Shown: piece after piece, positions 11,700 through 23,275 of the stretch
How the letters are laid out: each line of letters starts with the position of its first letter
How positions within the stretch are numbered: the first letter of the stretch is position 1
Made by a program: the position numbers and the translations under genes
The notes under the pieces: generated by a model
What the model was told of the DNA's origin: nothing
The model's database searches: none
What the model saw: only the letters and a program-made list of their open reading frames with translations
NCBI GenBank assembly: GCA_030248215.1
Contig: JASANG010002946.1
Span: forward strand, 130,355-194,354
Direction of reading: 5' to 3'
Length of the DNA stretch: 64,000 nucleotides
From: Enoplolaimus lenunculus
Taxonomy: Eukaryota; Nematoda; Enoplea; Enoplida; Thoracostomopsidae

Positions 11700-11960
11700 T
11701 AGTTGTTGTTTATGTTTATTTTTAAAAATATCGACAATTCGTTGTCAGAATTGTACCAAAACATGTAGCCAAACGTACCGCGCGTGCTGAAACCTCCGGC
11801 AAGAATTTTACCGGAGACGAGGACGGCAGACCTCCTGTTGTATCCTGTGTAATAGTTGTAGAATGACTTTGTGTTCTTCAGAGATATGAACGCACGCTGC
11901 TGCAATGCGTCAAGCGGTCTGCACCAGCCTAACGCAGTGCGGTGGGTGCATATGCACGAC
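11700..11960 (-). other. coding-like patch, possible exon or gene fragment
   Basis: One minus-strand frame reads through a GC-richer stretch and includes the phrases RAFISLKNTKSFYNYYTGYN and GGFSTRGTFGYMFWYNSDN. A possible acceptor (TGGTGCAG near 11925) and donor (CCGGTAAAA near 11812) exist. I recognise no family, see no neighbouring exon, and cannot tell an exon from a decayed retrocopy. Confidence 0.25.
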
Positions 11961-12739
11961 AGTATCGCTGTCTTGCTGTGCAAGTAAATAAAGAAGCCCT
12001 GATTGAAGCATTTTTAATTACGGAAAGTTAACGCCTGTGTGAGAAAAAAGAAACTATGCACGGATGTGGGAATATTAGTCTCTAGCGAGCCGCTTTAGCA
12101 GCGATCTTGCCAACATGAATTGCTCAAATGATTTTGTGCTATTTCTCATACTACACTGAATATACTTCGTACGTATTTTATGACTGTTTCCAACGTACTC
12201 CATGTATCCCTTATAACAGCCATTTTAGCAGTCTACGAAAATTAAGATGGGGGAGAGCAGAAGTGTATCCGTTGCAAAGTTTTTCAATTGAAAATCGAAA
12301 TACGCTCGACCTCAGCATCGGCACCATTTTGCTATGCCCATCCTTACGATTGCGAAAATTCGATGTTTAATAGCCTAATGTGTTCGTCTAAACCAACTTC
12401 CAGTGCTCGAGCAGTTTTGGGTGCTCCCCAAAAAACTCCGAGATGAGGGCGCTCAAGATGATCAAAATATTGTTTAACTTTTTTGGTTAAAAATTTCTTT
12501 GGGGGCCCCTCTTTAGGGTGGGGCCCCAAAATGTGGATTGGCGGCTCCGGCCGTGCCAATTTCGAAAAAATTTGAGTGTCACATATCTTCAGTATACCCC
12601 CAAGTATACGTAATGGTGAATCTACAAACTTCTGATTGGTACAAGGGGATTACAATGCAGTTTCACAAACTAAACACAGTTTTAGTACTAAATCTTAATA
12701 CAAAATTTTAGTTTTTTGACGCAAATAACACGAGTGTGC

Positions 12740-12912
12740 CAGTGGCGGATCCAGGATCTCAAAATAGGGGGGCCAAAATTTCACAGGTAATAAACTAATT
12801 TTTGACCCACACACAAACCACGAACTATTGTCACAAAATTGCTATATAATTTTTGTCGAGATGCTGTTGGGGGGGGCACGGCCGGAGTGGCCCCCCCATG
12901 GATCCGCCATTG
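12740..12912. mobile_element. hAT MITE with CAGTGGCGGATCC ends
   Basis: Ends CAGTGGCGGATCCAGG and CAATGGCGGATCCATG (inverted) are typical of hAT elements. The perfect 8-bp target duplication GAGTGTGC lies at 12732-12739 and 12913-12920. Length 173 bp, no gene. Confidence 0.88.
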
Positions 12913-13112
12913 GAGTGTGCCCCTTTGAGTTAGCGGTGAGAGTATACGACCCTGAATAACATTCATAAATTATCGATTGTTCTGGCTTGTGTTAAGCATG
13001 CTTATAACGACTAATCACAGTTTTAAATAGAATAACATTAACGCATTATAGTTGAACAGCTTTTGAGTATTACTGAAAAACAAAACTTTAAGGTGTTGTG
13101 GTACGGTATGTC

Positions 13113-13255
13113 GGCCGATGTAAAGAACAGGGCAGTAACAGTAGTCTATGCATAAGCCTAAACGTTAGAATAAGCTTATAGCTAAACCTTTGATGAAAAA
13201 GCTAGTCCAAAACGTAAGTTTATTCTATTGCAGTCCCCCAGATCTATACATGGAT
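13113..13255 (-). mobile_element. hAT-type MITE with TTAGGC core
   Basis: Starts GGCCGATGTAAAGAACAGG, with a short and decayed CCTAAG core. Flanks GGTATGTC and GGTCTGTC match at 7 of 8. Confidence 0.6.
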
Positions 13256-16200
13256 GGTCTGTCTATAGTAGAAAACGAATATAAAGGTAATTGTTCTATG
13301 CCAGTTTTCGAGGTAAGCCTTTAGGATCCAAAGGTTGACGAGTGTTGAATCGGGTTTGGCAACCACGTTTACAATCTCTAACGTATAATGTTATGTTACC
13401 CTAATAGATATTTTCGTATTATTGTACATCTGCGGTATAAAGGATAGTCCGTCTAGGTAGGATCTAGGCCGATTGGTAACTTAGACCTTTTTACACAGCT
13501 AAATGTACCTCATAGTATCGTAGAAATTTGAACTGCCTGAGACCGGCACTCGAAACCCAGTTAAAATATTAGGTTTTAAAAACTGGTCAATTTGTTGACA
13601 ATTATTCAATTTGGCAAAACAGATTTTGCCTGGCGAAAAAATTTCACGAACCAGGACCTTTTGGTACGTCATTTGGGTGTCGGCGATGCCTGAATAAAAG
13701 CCGATGAAAATTAATTGAGTTCGATAGTATAACACGCAACCATGTTTAGGTGTTTGGTCTCGTGTTTATGATCCAGGTATCTTAGCATTTTTAAGAAGGC
13801 CTAACTAGCACAAAGACTCTAATATACATTGAATATATTAATATGTGCCGTCTAATTACTAACGACGCCTAAAAAGTGTTCACACTGCGGGTTATAACAT
13901 TTAAGATAGCAACCCATCATAATTATATAATGCTCATGTATTTTTCATAGCAATTTAGCGTTCAAAATAACAATAGCCATTATTACTTTTAGGATCGTAA
14001 CTGTAGATTCAGCGTATTTGTAAGCATAAACCTAAGCGTTTAAAACAGTGTAAACCAAAGTATAACCCAAAACCTATGCTTAGGCAACAAATATACTTTA
14101 AATGTAGGCCGTCGCCTTTGTAGTTTCACTGGAAAACGGGATGTTCGTAAAAGTAGCATGGACCATAACAATAAACAGTTAATTTTAAATGCGGTATTCA
14201 GTGCATGTTCGTGACACCTGTAAGCGCTATTAACAAACCTTGGCCAATGTTAATAACCTATAAAATGAATATTTAGGCAAGTTGTGAAACAATTACCATA
14301 ACTCGATTCCAAAACCTATGGTCAAAGCCAGATATCAAAATCTATAATTTGCGTGAGATAAGCTAAAGCATGGGCGTTGCGAAAGGCGGTCGCGACTTGA
14401 GGCTAGACCTATTTTGATTTTGAAACGAAAAACTTTGTATTAATATTTAATTGTAAAATTGTGTTTGGCTTTTCAATCGTCTAAACTTCCGATGGATCTT
14501 TCACTATTTATTATACTGTACGTTTAGAAGGATTTGTTCAACGATGCTTGTACTTAAGCACTGGAACTTGATTGACAATTGTGTATTCAATTCCAATGCA
14601 AATCTTTAGCCTGTGAAGGTGCGGTAGGAATGATAGACCACGGGATCCACCATCCGCAAAAGAAAATGCGCGTCCCAAATTGATACCTGTTTGAGACAAT
14701 ATACAAATTAGGTACTTACATGTTAACACTTACGCGTAAAGCAAACGGGCTTCATTTTATCGAACAACAACACAAAGAAAAAGTAAACAACAATCTTGTA
14801 TTTTCAGAATTTTTCACTTTTGCGAAGCAAGTTTACATATGGATAAACAAATCTGCTGGAACGCTGCCCAAAATACGTATCTGGGGCGTTTCAGCTTTAA
14901 TATATAGATTTTACGACCCTGTAGGTCACTTCCCTTAAGTATATTGTAAGAATGTATTGTATAGGCTTATGGTTCATCAAAATCTATACGCGCTCAGGCG
15001 AAACAGGATTATCCATCGCCCTATCCCCTTCGCTTCTATTTCGTTACTCATGAGCCAATGGGTGAAATATATTGCTATTTACCAGGGTACATCCATAGGT
15101 CTGCCTCCGGCTCCGGCTCCGGTCCGGCAGAAAATCGGCCTCCGGCTCCGGTAGAATTTTTGTTGGAGGTTCCTGCAATTTCGGTAGTAAAATTTTGCAT
15201 AATTTTGCAAAATTTATCTGTTTAGTGCGTTTCGTTTTATTTTTGTCACAATTTTCATATGATAGAATTTCCGAAATTTCGGAGATAATTAGCGTAAACC
15301 AAAACAACTTCATAATATATTGCAGATATTGGTAAAAATTAATCAATTATCTATCATGGTTACTGCCAAACTTCGCCTCACCTCCGGCTCCAGCAACTTT
15401 CGTTAACCTCAGGCTCCGGCTCCGGGATTTTTCACCTCCGGTTGTACCCTGCTATTTACCTTACAGAAACAAGTTCAGCTCTTTGTTTTTTGTTACATCT
15501 TTGTTTTCAATTATTGTTTGTTTGTTAATAACATTTATGTTAGCCAGAATAAAAGCCGTGTTTACGTTGCGTTTGCCTCATGGCCTGTATATATGTGAAT
15601 GATGAAAATGTTTACGCCCCAAGGCAAATACTGATCATATTTCACGCATGACATCATTTTACTGAGTACGGTAACCAAAAACATTTGCAATCATAATGAA
15701 CGTTCTACGGCGTGGCGTAGTTGGGATTTCGGTTCAAAACAGGGACAGCGTCACAAAATGGGTTACTTGAAATTTTTACCACAAGCCCTAAGCCCCAGTA
15801 GGATAATTCAGAAACCTGTAAAAGTGAATAATTTGTCCTAATCATTAATAAATTCGTCGCCTATAAAACCTCCCGCCCTCGTTTAAGGTCAATGCTTTTT
15901 TACTTGGGCAAAAGCCACGCTTGGACATAGGTTAAAGCCTTTTCCTAGCGTGAATGTGGCCAAAGCGTCCAGGAGCCATGAATTTCGAGGATACATATTA
16001 CACGTTAACCCCACAGCCTAGGCATTAGTATTTCCGGCGTATATTAGTTTGAGTTGCGTAAAAAAACGAAAGAATTTTAATTTAATTCGTTTTTTAAAAC
16101 TTTAACTCTTAAAGATTGTCAATGCTAAAATTTTGACAAAACATTTTTTAAACACAAAAGTTTCGTATAATTAAATGATTACGAATAATTTGCCACAAAA

Positions 16201-16869
16201 CCGAAAAAATTCCGGTTCCGGGCATGGTTGAATGCAGGAACAAGAACAGGAACAGGAATTGAATTTCTGCAGGAATTCCGGTGGAACCCTGATATATCAC
16301 ATTTTGAATATATTTAAGTATATTTAGATAAAACGCTTATAATCCTCGGTTGACAGAAGTGAACTATTTTAGGCCTGTAACATCCTACAACTGCAAGTTG
16401 TGATGGGGCATTTATGCTTTATGGTATCAACAGAGGTCATTTGAAACTGATTATTGCGAATGATAAAATTATTGTTTATGGAGTTTTTGGTTTTTAAAAT
16501 TTAAAAAGTTTCCAATTCGCGAGTGATGGTAAATTTATCAGCAAAATCAATAAGCGGCCTCGTGAAGTTTTCGGCATTGCTTTTTTGATTTTCTGATATA
16601 CAAATGTTGCAATAGTTTCGGTTTTAGCTGATATTCTATGGGTATTGCAAAGAGTCTTGGCACTGAGCGGCAAGGTGTAACGGGATATCCATGTCCAGGT
16701 AAAAATCACTGTCCGTTTCCGTTATAGAAATAGCGGAAATTGTTATTTTGACGTTCAAAATTAGTTATAATCACGTAACTTGCAATTTTTCATTTAACGG
16801 ATATATATGCTTCAATTCGGCGGAATGAAATAAACTTACAAAATTCATCCAAAATCTTTACTTTCGATG
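13256..16869. other. gene-free stretch with decayed MITEs
   Basis: Holds a decayed TTAGGC-type copy (about 13975-14110), the CCGGCT element at 15084-15450, and pieces of CCGGTTCCGG-type repeats (about 16200-16300 and 16660-16800). No coding region is supported. Confidence 0.5.
15084..15450. mobile_element. MITE with GGGTACAACCGGAGGT-like ends
   Basis: Left end GGGTACATCCATAGGT and right end ACCTCCGGTTGTACCC are inverted copies. CTCCGG tandem units lie just inside each end. The direct repeat GCTATTTACC flanks it (15074-15083, 15451-15460). A partial copy lies at 52099-52265. Confidence 0.7.
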
Positions 16870-17142
16870 AATCCACCAATAGTTCCTAAACGTCTAAATA
16901 GATTCCACAAATGTCAATTGCCCTTTGCAGTGCATAAAAATGACTCCAGAACCAAATAAAGTTGAGTTCGAAAGTTTGAAACATATATACTTAAGTTTTG
17001 AAAGTACATTTAAACCATTCAGTAATGAAGGGTGGCGGAGTGTGGGTTAAAAATAAACAACAGTCCGTAACCGAGTAACAGGGGGGCACCCTCTGGAAAC
17101 GCCAAATAAATATCAGTCCTCCTCTTATTCGGTTCACTACAA
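16870..17142 (+). mobile_element. partial CTGTAGTGACC-family MITE
   Basis: Carries AAACAACAGTCCGTAACCGA and ends near TTCGGTTCACTAC. The left end is not seen. A TTAGGC MITE follows about 110 bp downstream. Confidence 0.55.
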
Positions 17143-17253
17143 AACGCCTGTCTCCCCGCCATCTGGATTTGCCAGTGAAGAAGTTGGCCAATGCATTTTG
17201 AATAGGTAATACAACGATACAATACCAATGTAGAACACACTGTATATATTGTG

Positions 17254-17466
17254 TCCCGTGTATAGAACGGAGCCGGAACAGTAGTATAAGCATATTCCTA
17301 AACCTAAATCCAAGCCTAAGCCTAAGCCTAAGCATAAAGATGAGCCTATTCCTAAGCCTAGGCCTAAAGCCTAAGACTAAGCCTAAGGAAAAAGTAGTTC
17401 AAAAAGTTAAACTGACTCCATCACAGCCCCGCCAGAAAACGATCCGGCGCTGTTCTATACATGGGC
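17254..17466 (-). mobile_element. hAT-type MITE with TTAGGC core
   Basis: Starts CCCGTGTATAGAACGG and ends TGTTCTATACATGGGC, with about nine CCTAAG-type units. No clear target duplication. Confidence 0.65.
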
Positions 17467-18161
17467 CTATTATGGGGGGTATGTTTTATGATAAATGCGT
17501 TATGACCCCAAATTTGAAATGTGACAGATTTGGTTTTAAACGCCAAGCTGCTTTAGCGTCGCTTCAGGTTTAAAAAACTAACCAGTTTTCAACTTTGTGT
17601 TTTCAAGACTAAGTTTTTTTAAACCATTGCGATTTGAATGTGATGTTTGGTATGGGACATCAGCGTAGCAGGAACCAACGCGATATTAAATTTACCGGAT
17701 ACCGCATAGTAAATTTTGTACCGGAACTGGATGTTAAAAGGATATCGGATCTGTTAGTTTGTGTACTGTTGGAAGTATTTGAAGTAGTGCAAAAATGTGC
17801 ATTTTTACTGATTTAAAATTGTTTGTCCCTGACAAACTGGAACCAGGTACTCCGTCGATCACTACGGCGTAGTCATTATCACGGAAAGGGGGTAATTTCC
17901 AGAAAAACTTAGAAGTGGTGTTCCTTGTGTTGGAAACTGAAACCGCGCCTAAACCCTCAGTACAGAAGTCTAAATTGTATTGGTTGACACATGATCTCTG
18001 CTTGCAACGACGTTGGTTTTGCATGAAAAAGTATAGTTGTGAAATGTTTTTTGCTTGAGACTTTACATTAACACATTACTTAGCCTAATTTTAAGTTAGA
18101 CGTCTTTTGCTTAAGTTTTGAACCAGATTTATTGTTTTAGCTTGATTGTTCTCTAGAAGTA
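17467..18161. other. gene-free stretch
   Basis: AT-rich sequence in which I see no gene, RNA or repeat beyond short open frames without coding character. Confidence 0.5.
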
Positions 18162-18369
18162 CACTGCAAAAAATGGTGAGTCAAATTGACTTCCTCCGAA
18201 ATATGCTCTACGGGACTACACAAACTGAGTCATATTCGATTCCGCCAGAGTCAAAAGTGCGACTTAGTGAGTCAAATTTAACTCTGTCGGAGTCGAATTT
18301 GACTCAGTTTGTGTAGTCCAGCCTATTATGGAATCAGTAAATTTGACTTACCATTTTTTGCAGGCAGTG
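18162..18369. mobile_element. palindromic TA-flanked MITE (CACTGCAAAAAATGG)
   Basis: TA lies at both ends, outside CACTGCAAAAAATGGTGAG and its inverted copy. Nearly the whole 208 bp is an inverted repeat with repeated GAGTCAAATT and AATTTGACTC motifs. TA target sites suggest a Tc1/mariner-type source. Sister copies lie at 22929, 24111 and 57802. Confidence 0.8.
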
Positions 18370-18615
18370 TAGCAGTGTGCGGCATGCAGTTACACCGCCA
18401 GACAGACAAGCAAGTGCTGGTTTGTGTACCCAGTGTGACGTGGTTACAAAGCCGCCTCTGGATGGTGGAGTATATACAAGTCGTAGTAACTGCGGTCTAG
18501 TTTTGCTGGGTTTTTAGTTTATAGTAAACATGGGTCATTAAAAAAATTCTAGCCAGTGGCCTGGTAGCTGCCATTCAGAATTGACCCTAGAACGTCTTTG
18601 GGTAGTCACATAACC

Positions 18616-18624
18616 TATATAAAG
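18616..18624 (+). promoter_or_regulatory. possible TATA box of the orphan gene
   Basis: TATATAAAG lies 157 bp upstream of the ATG at 18781. In AT-rich DNA this can arise by chance. No initiator or transcript evidence is available. Confidence 0.25.
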
Positions 18625-18780
18625 TTATACTATGACAAGTTTAAAATTTATTTATTTAAAAGCACAATTTAATTTTGATATACATAGCTACTGAAAATAA
18701 TTAATTGTGACTTAAAGTATTAATCATACTGATATAAACTAAACAGACCAAATTTCAACATCGTCATGCAATCACCATAA

Positions 18781-19878
18781 ATGCTTTCTACAGTTGTGCG
18801 TCTTGTCGCCGTTGTCAAAATTGCACATGCAATATTAATTGCAACAATTTTGTCGTTGATGTCGCAATTCGCGTTCGATCGATCGAGGATCGCCGTCACG
18901 AGCGCATGTCGCGTGGAGACAGTACGCGCATGCTTTGAACGCAGTCTGCTATCGCCATACAATATTCTACCGTCAGCAGCGACGCGATGCGACGCGACTG
19001 CAGCGTTTCAACGCTGTTTCACGACCGGTAAAAGTCTCGGTTGTCGACCGTCGCAAATCGCTCGAGTCGCCGCTGCTCAATATCGACGCAACATTGTTGG
19101 CGACAACAAGGGTGGTAGTAACGCCGCCACTGCCATGGCGTCGACATCGACGCGTGGCGACGACGCCGCTGGAAACGTCGCTGTTCCGCCGCCAGAAGTA
19201 TTTTTGGCGATTCGCGACGAAATTGCAAAACGTTGCGTCGTTTTGCGTCGACAATATGTTGCGGCGACGGCTGGCAACTCGGGATTAAGTCGACGTGAAT
19301 CGGCGCAAAATGTTGCTAGCAGCGGTCTTGGCGTGTCGACATGTCGCGTGTACCCAGCGTTGGTATGCGACATTAATTTACAAGGTCTCGATCAATCGCG
19401 TGATTTTTCATATCAACTTGAATTCGACGGCCAGTATCGACAGTTGCGGTTGGGGATGTTCGACACGGAACCGGAAACTGGATGTCGCCTTATACAAGCG
19501 ACACTTGTACGGTGGTTATTGTTCCGGCGACACACTTGTGGCCGTAGTTGCGCGTCACATTTATGCGCATCTGCGATGTCACAAAAGTTGTCGAAGCTTA
19601 ATTGTGCCGGCGCGGTGCGTTACGGCGGTGGTGAGCTTGTTTTGCGGTGCAACGCTCCAAAATCTTGGAGCGCCCTGGTTGCCAAGCTGGATCAGAACGC
19701 TGAAAGCATTCTTGCCGAGACAAACGATCTTGAATATAGCGAAGAATACGATTCGGCCGAAGAAGTTACTAATTCTGCCTCAACAACAGCGACAACAGCG
19801 ATAACAACACCACCACCACCAATATCTTTGGTTTTTAGTATTAAACTCTTACTAGCTATGTCATTATGGCGTGATTAA
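18781..19878 (+). CDS. single-exon orphan gene, possible membrane- or GPI-anchored Cys-rich protein
   Basis: A 365-residue intron-free frame in a CpG-rich island that contrasts sharply with its AT-rich surroundings. The N-terminus (residues about 5-32) is hydrophobic and could be a signal peptide or anchor. The middle holds scattered cysteines (for example AFQRCFTTGKSLGC and RHTCGRSCASHLC) and is rich in Ala, Arg and Ser. An acidic patch (LEYSEEYDSAEE, about 320-331) is followed by a Thr/Pro run and a hydrophobic tail ending LLLAMSLWRD, as in GPI-anchor signals. The first ATG of the frame is used as start. Two other frames are partly open because stops are rare in this GC-rich stretch, but only this one runs from a signal-like start to an anchor-like end. 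I do not recognise the family. Confidence 0.6.
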   Translation: MLSTVVRLVAVVKIAHAILIATILSLMSQFAFDRSRIAVTSACRVETVRACFERSLLSPYNILPSAATRCDATAAFQRCFTTGKSLGCRPSQIARVAAAQYRRNIVGDNKGGSNAATAMASTSTRGDDAAGNVAVPPPEVFLAIRDEIAKRCVVLRRQYVAATAGNSGLSRRESAQNVASSGLGVSTCRVYPALVCDINLQGLDQSRDFSYQLEFDGQYRQLRLGMFDTEPETGCRLIQATLVRWLLFRRHTCGRSCASHLCASAMSQKLSKLNCAGAVRYGGGELVLRCNAPKSWSALVAKLDQNAESILAETNDLEYSEEYDSAEEVTNSASTTATTAITTPPPPISLVFSIKLLLAMSLWRD

Positions 19879-20240
19879 GTTTTCTCACGCTTCGCCAATA
19901 TTTTCTCACAGTGCCAATTGTTATGGCAACACGATATTTGAATGCTTAATCATCATTTGAACATTGCAACTAATCAGACGAATTCGTTTCAATTAGTCGA
20001 TATTTTCTCAATATAGCAATCGTGTTCCTGTAACTTTCCCACGGTTCGGCAATATTTTCTCACGGTGGCAATCGCGGATAAACTATTTTCTCACGCTCCA
20101 TCAATATTTTCTCACGACGGCAATTGTGAACAAATGCTTTTCGTACGATTCGTCTATATTTTCTCACGCTGGCGATATATTATTTTGTGGTGAGAATGTT
20201 TTCCCAAATATATTTCGTATTTTCTCACCATGCCACCGAG
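19879..20240. repeat. degenerate TATTTTCTCAC repeats downstream of the orphan gene
   Basis: About eight copies of TTTTCTCAC occur from 19880 to 20230, often followed by a GGCAAT- or CCAAT-like word (for example AATATTTTCTCACGGTGGCA). Spacing is irregular, roughly 20-60 bp. It begins at the stop codon, so much of it may lie in the 3' UTR or a downstream control region. Confidence 0.6.
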
Positions 20241-20487
20241 TCGAATTTCGGTTCGATAAACGTCTTGGTGGGTATGCAATATTGTGATTTGATTGTTAAC
20301 TCAAAATGTTGAACAAACGAGCGGTGTGCTTGTTTTAGCGAAGCAAAGAGGGAATATTTCCGACGTCGAATTCCTACTAATTGCTCCAGCAAGCTACAAG
20401 AAATGAAATTTGCATCGCCGAGTTAACACGTGAACCGCCACCAAGTTGTGGCTACAGCGTTGCTGGAGGCCAATAACTGACAATAGC

Positions 20488-20635
20488 GTTATAGAGTCGC
20501 CGAGGTGGTTAGCAAAGCGTTCAGTGATGGCTTTTACTCGGTATGAATAGATTCTATCAACACGCCGGTATAACCAAATTAATCAGGACGGATCACGGGG
20601 GAACGCCGGGATCGATCCTCACACCCCATCTGACC
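20488..20635 (+). repeat. tRNA-derived sequence with A and B box
   Basis: TCGCCGAGGTGGTTAGC resembles the A-box arm of class II (Leu/Ser) tRNAs, and GGGATCGATCCTC resembles a B box about 100 bp on. The spacing is too long for a normal tRNA and no acceptor stem closes, so it is a SINE head or tRNA pseudogene. Confidence 0.4.
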
Positions 20636-21192
20636 GACCATAACAAAGTTAATGTTTTTTCGCAATTGAGTAGGGTTTCCATTATTTTTGACATTTAATT
20701 ACCTAAACGTTTTGCGTAAGTACGTCTAGCGTTGTTGCTCGCTAAACATAACAGCGCGTAGGACTGCGTGGACCAACCATTCCTGGCGCTGGACGACAAA
20801 GTCAATTTTAAAAATTCAACGAGAAGCCAAAAGTTAAGTTTTTCACATGTTTGACTGCAAAACGTGCGTTTCATTTCTCGTTCGCAAACGTTTTTATACT
20901 GGCATCAATGTAGCGTACATACAGGAACAGGTCAACATCACATGATAGCACAAAACGATGCTAATTTTCATAATCTAATGCGGTCGGGCAGTTTTGTTTT
21001 TGGAGGCCAAAAGCAAATCTCGGTTAGAATGCGTCAGGGTATCCGCTTGCTTCGCTCGCGAAACTTCTTCAGTATGCCCGGGTTCAAAACAAGTTTCGAC
21101 TATTAATTGTGCCCATGCTTAATCATAAGCCGAAATTTGCGCTTTACTGTTCCGAACCAGGTGTCGAAGCAACAATTAAAGGTTTCCAAATT

Positions 21193-21381
21193 TGGGCGCC
21201 TGTATAGAACAGGGGCGGGTCGTTTTCCGGAGGGGCTATAATAGAGTCAGTTTAAGCTTTAGACTACTTTTTTTGCTTAGGCTTAGGCTTAGGAATAGGC
21301 TCATCCATACGCTTAGGCTTAGGCTTAGGAATATGCTTATACTACTGTTCCGGCCGTGTTCTATACAAGGACCCATTTTTG
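21193..21381 (+). mobile_element. hAT-type MITE with TTAGGC core
   Basis: GCCTGTATAGAACAGGGGCG opens it and CCGGCCGTGTTCTATACA closes it. Two TTAGGC blocks inside. It is nested in the TTAA element. Confidence 0.65.
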
Positions 21382-21644
21382 TAAGGTGATAAAATGTCTT
21401 ACAATGGGGTCCCATGTCTCACGTGAGGCGGGTGGTCTCGGATACCCTAGAAGCGACACTGACCTATATAAAAATCCAACCTCGGATCCGCTTACCAGAA
21501 AATCCTACATCTGTCGCTGAAATTGATGCTTGTCATACGCTGTTTTACTTACATTAAAGAACAATATATTTGATGACGATTATGTCGTCATGGCGTACCA
21601 ATTCTGATGACGATATATGTCGTCACCGGCGGTCAACGTGTTAA

Positions 21645-22928
21645 TGTCAGCTTAATAGCTTCGCAGTTTACCGGTATGACGTTTTGGCCGAACAAAGCTG
21701 GCATGTGATACGATCAGAGAAACGCAATTTTTTAATGTTTTTAAACCGCTAAAACAAACCGATCAAGATCCGGCTTATTTTAGAGTGAAAATGACGATAT
21801 TTTTAATTACTGATTGCAGATTTTGCAACAAGAACGCAGCGAAAATTTGCGTAAAAACGAACGAAAATAGTTTGAAGATTATTTTGTCAAATAGTAAGAA
21901 TATGCCAAAACGATTATGAGATACGTTTAATAACAGATACAAAATGAGTGTTAAAAATGGTTTAAAGGTTGTGCCTTCTCAGGATTGATACAACTGTAGG
22001 CTAAAGCTAAACGACTGACTTATAATCTAGAAATTAGCCAGCATATCTGGAGCGTATAACTTTAGAGAAGTAGTGTTATTGTATACTCGGCCAATGTTAC
22101 CTTTAGGGACGTCCCGGTTTCTAGTGGGTCTGTAAAACAGTAGGCTTACATTCTAGACTACATTTTTTGCTTGGCTTAGGCCTAGGCTAAGGAATACACT
22201 TAATCTACTGTTACGGCCCTAAAAGTAACATTGGCCGACACCGTATTTTTTACTGTCATTTAAGGAAATATTTTGGTTTATAAAAGTCAAAACTTTAGTT
22301 TAAAATTTAAATTTTCACTTGCGTTCTCGGCACAGCTTTGCAACACTCTTTACACAAACGTTTTTAAAGAATCAGTGAACAACAACGCTTTTAGCGAAGT
22401 TCCAACATTTACCTTCAAATTCAAAATTATACGCTTTTGCCTCGAACTGCAGTAGTCACGTACTTAAAGTATAGGGAGTTTAAGCGTCACATATACCTTT
22501 TATTCAAATATTTCATCAAAATAATTACAAATAGCAACAAATGTTATCACCATTTTAAGTTAAAAATAGTGAGAACAGCATCAGAAAAAATGTTTTCGGA
22601 AAAAATTTTTCTATCCTCTGCAAAGTCTTGATTGAGCTCAACATTTATACTACGTGTCCGATTCAATTTAGTGCTGTAAAATCTATTTAAATTGCGAAAA
22701 AGGTAAACTACATTGTCGGAAGTAATCATTGGTCGTTCACAGAGCCGCAGGTAGGGTATCTGGGTCTCTCCCCGGTTTACGTGATGTTGCCCGATCAGCC
22801 AGGACCGCAGCAGCGTATCAAGGAAATGAAAGCACCTACACTTTAGGCGCAATAGTGGTAGAAGAAAACTCTAAAGCAACGTGAGCGAGACGGCAAAATA
22901 AGCGTTACGTAGGTCAACCTTTAACGTA
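21645..22928. other. gene-free stretch
   Basis: Contains the MITE at 22089-22236. The rest is AT-rich with no supported gene. It lies downstream of receptor gene B. Confidence 0.5.
22089..22236 (+). mobile_element. hAT-type MITE with TTAGGC core, third subfamily
   Basis: Perfectly paired ends GGCCAATGTTAC and GTAACATTGGCC. Short core with TTAGGCCTAGG. No target duplication seen. Confidence 0.65.
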
Positions 22929-23135
22929 CACTGCAAAAAAATGGTGAATCAAATTGCACCGTCCGAAATAGGCTCTACGGGTCTACACCAACTAAGTCAA
23001 ATTCGATTCCGCCAGAGTCAAGCGTGCGATTTGAGCCAAATTTGACGCTACCGGAGTAGAATTCGACTAGGTCTGTGTAGTCTCGTGGAGCCTATTTTGG
23101 AGAGAGTCAATTTGGACTCACCATTTTGAGCAGTG
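22929..23135. mobile_element. palindromic TA-flanked MITE (CACTGCAAAAAATGG)
   Basis: TA before CACTGCAAAAAAATGG and TA after the inverted end GCAGTG. Same family as 18162-18369. It lies about 140 bp past the stop of gene B. Confidence 0.8.
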
Positions 23136-23253
23136 TAAAACGCGTTGAAAAAGCATAAATGTTATGGCAGATGTTTTTGTCAGGACCGTCCAAGGGCTCG
23201 AAGAGACCCATATAGGAGCCCGAGGGAGGGGGATTCAGCTGCGGCGCTGATTG

Positions 23254-23259
23254 TTTATT
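23254..23259 (-). terminator. polyadenylation signal of receptor gene B
   Basis: AATAAA on the minus strand, 16 bases after the TGA at 23278-23276. Its closeness to the stop implies a very short 3' UTR if it is used. Confidence 0.5.
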
Positions 23260-23275
23260 AAACTTTAATTAGCTT

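Larger units (their letters stand above)
10176..12731. other. gene-free stretch
   Basis: Contains the MITE at 10848-11039 and the GC-richer, coding-like patch at 11700-11960 listed separately. A G-rich repeat fragment lies at about 12400-12550. Nothing else stands out. Confidence 0.5.
20427..21640. mobile_element. non-autonomous TTAA (piggyBac-type) element, ~1.2 kb
   Basis: TTAA lies at 20423-20426 and 21641-21644. The ends CACGTGAACCGCCACC and CACGTTGACCGCCGGTGACG (read inward) are similar. Near the right end lie the palindromic words TGACGATTATGTCGTCA and TGACGATATATGTCGTCA, placed like the palindrome of the piggyBac at 3238-5439. No transposase is present. Inside are a tRNA-like sequence (20488-20635) and a TTAGGC MITE (21193-21381). 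The left end match is imperfect, so the pairing of ends is inferred. Confidence 0.5.
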
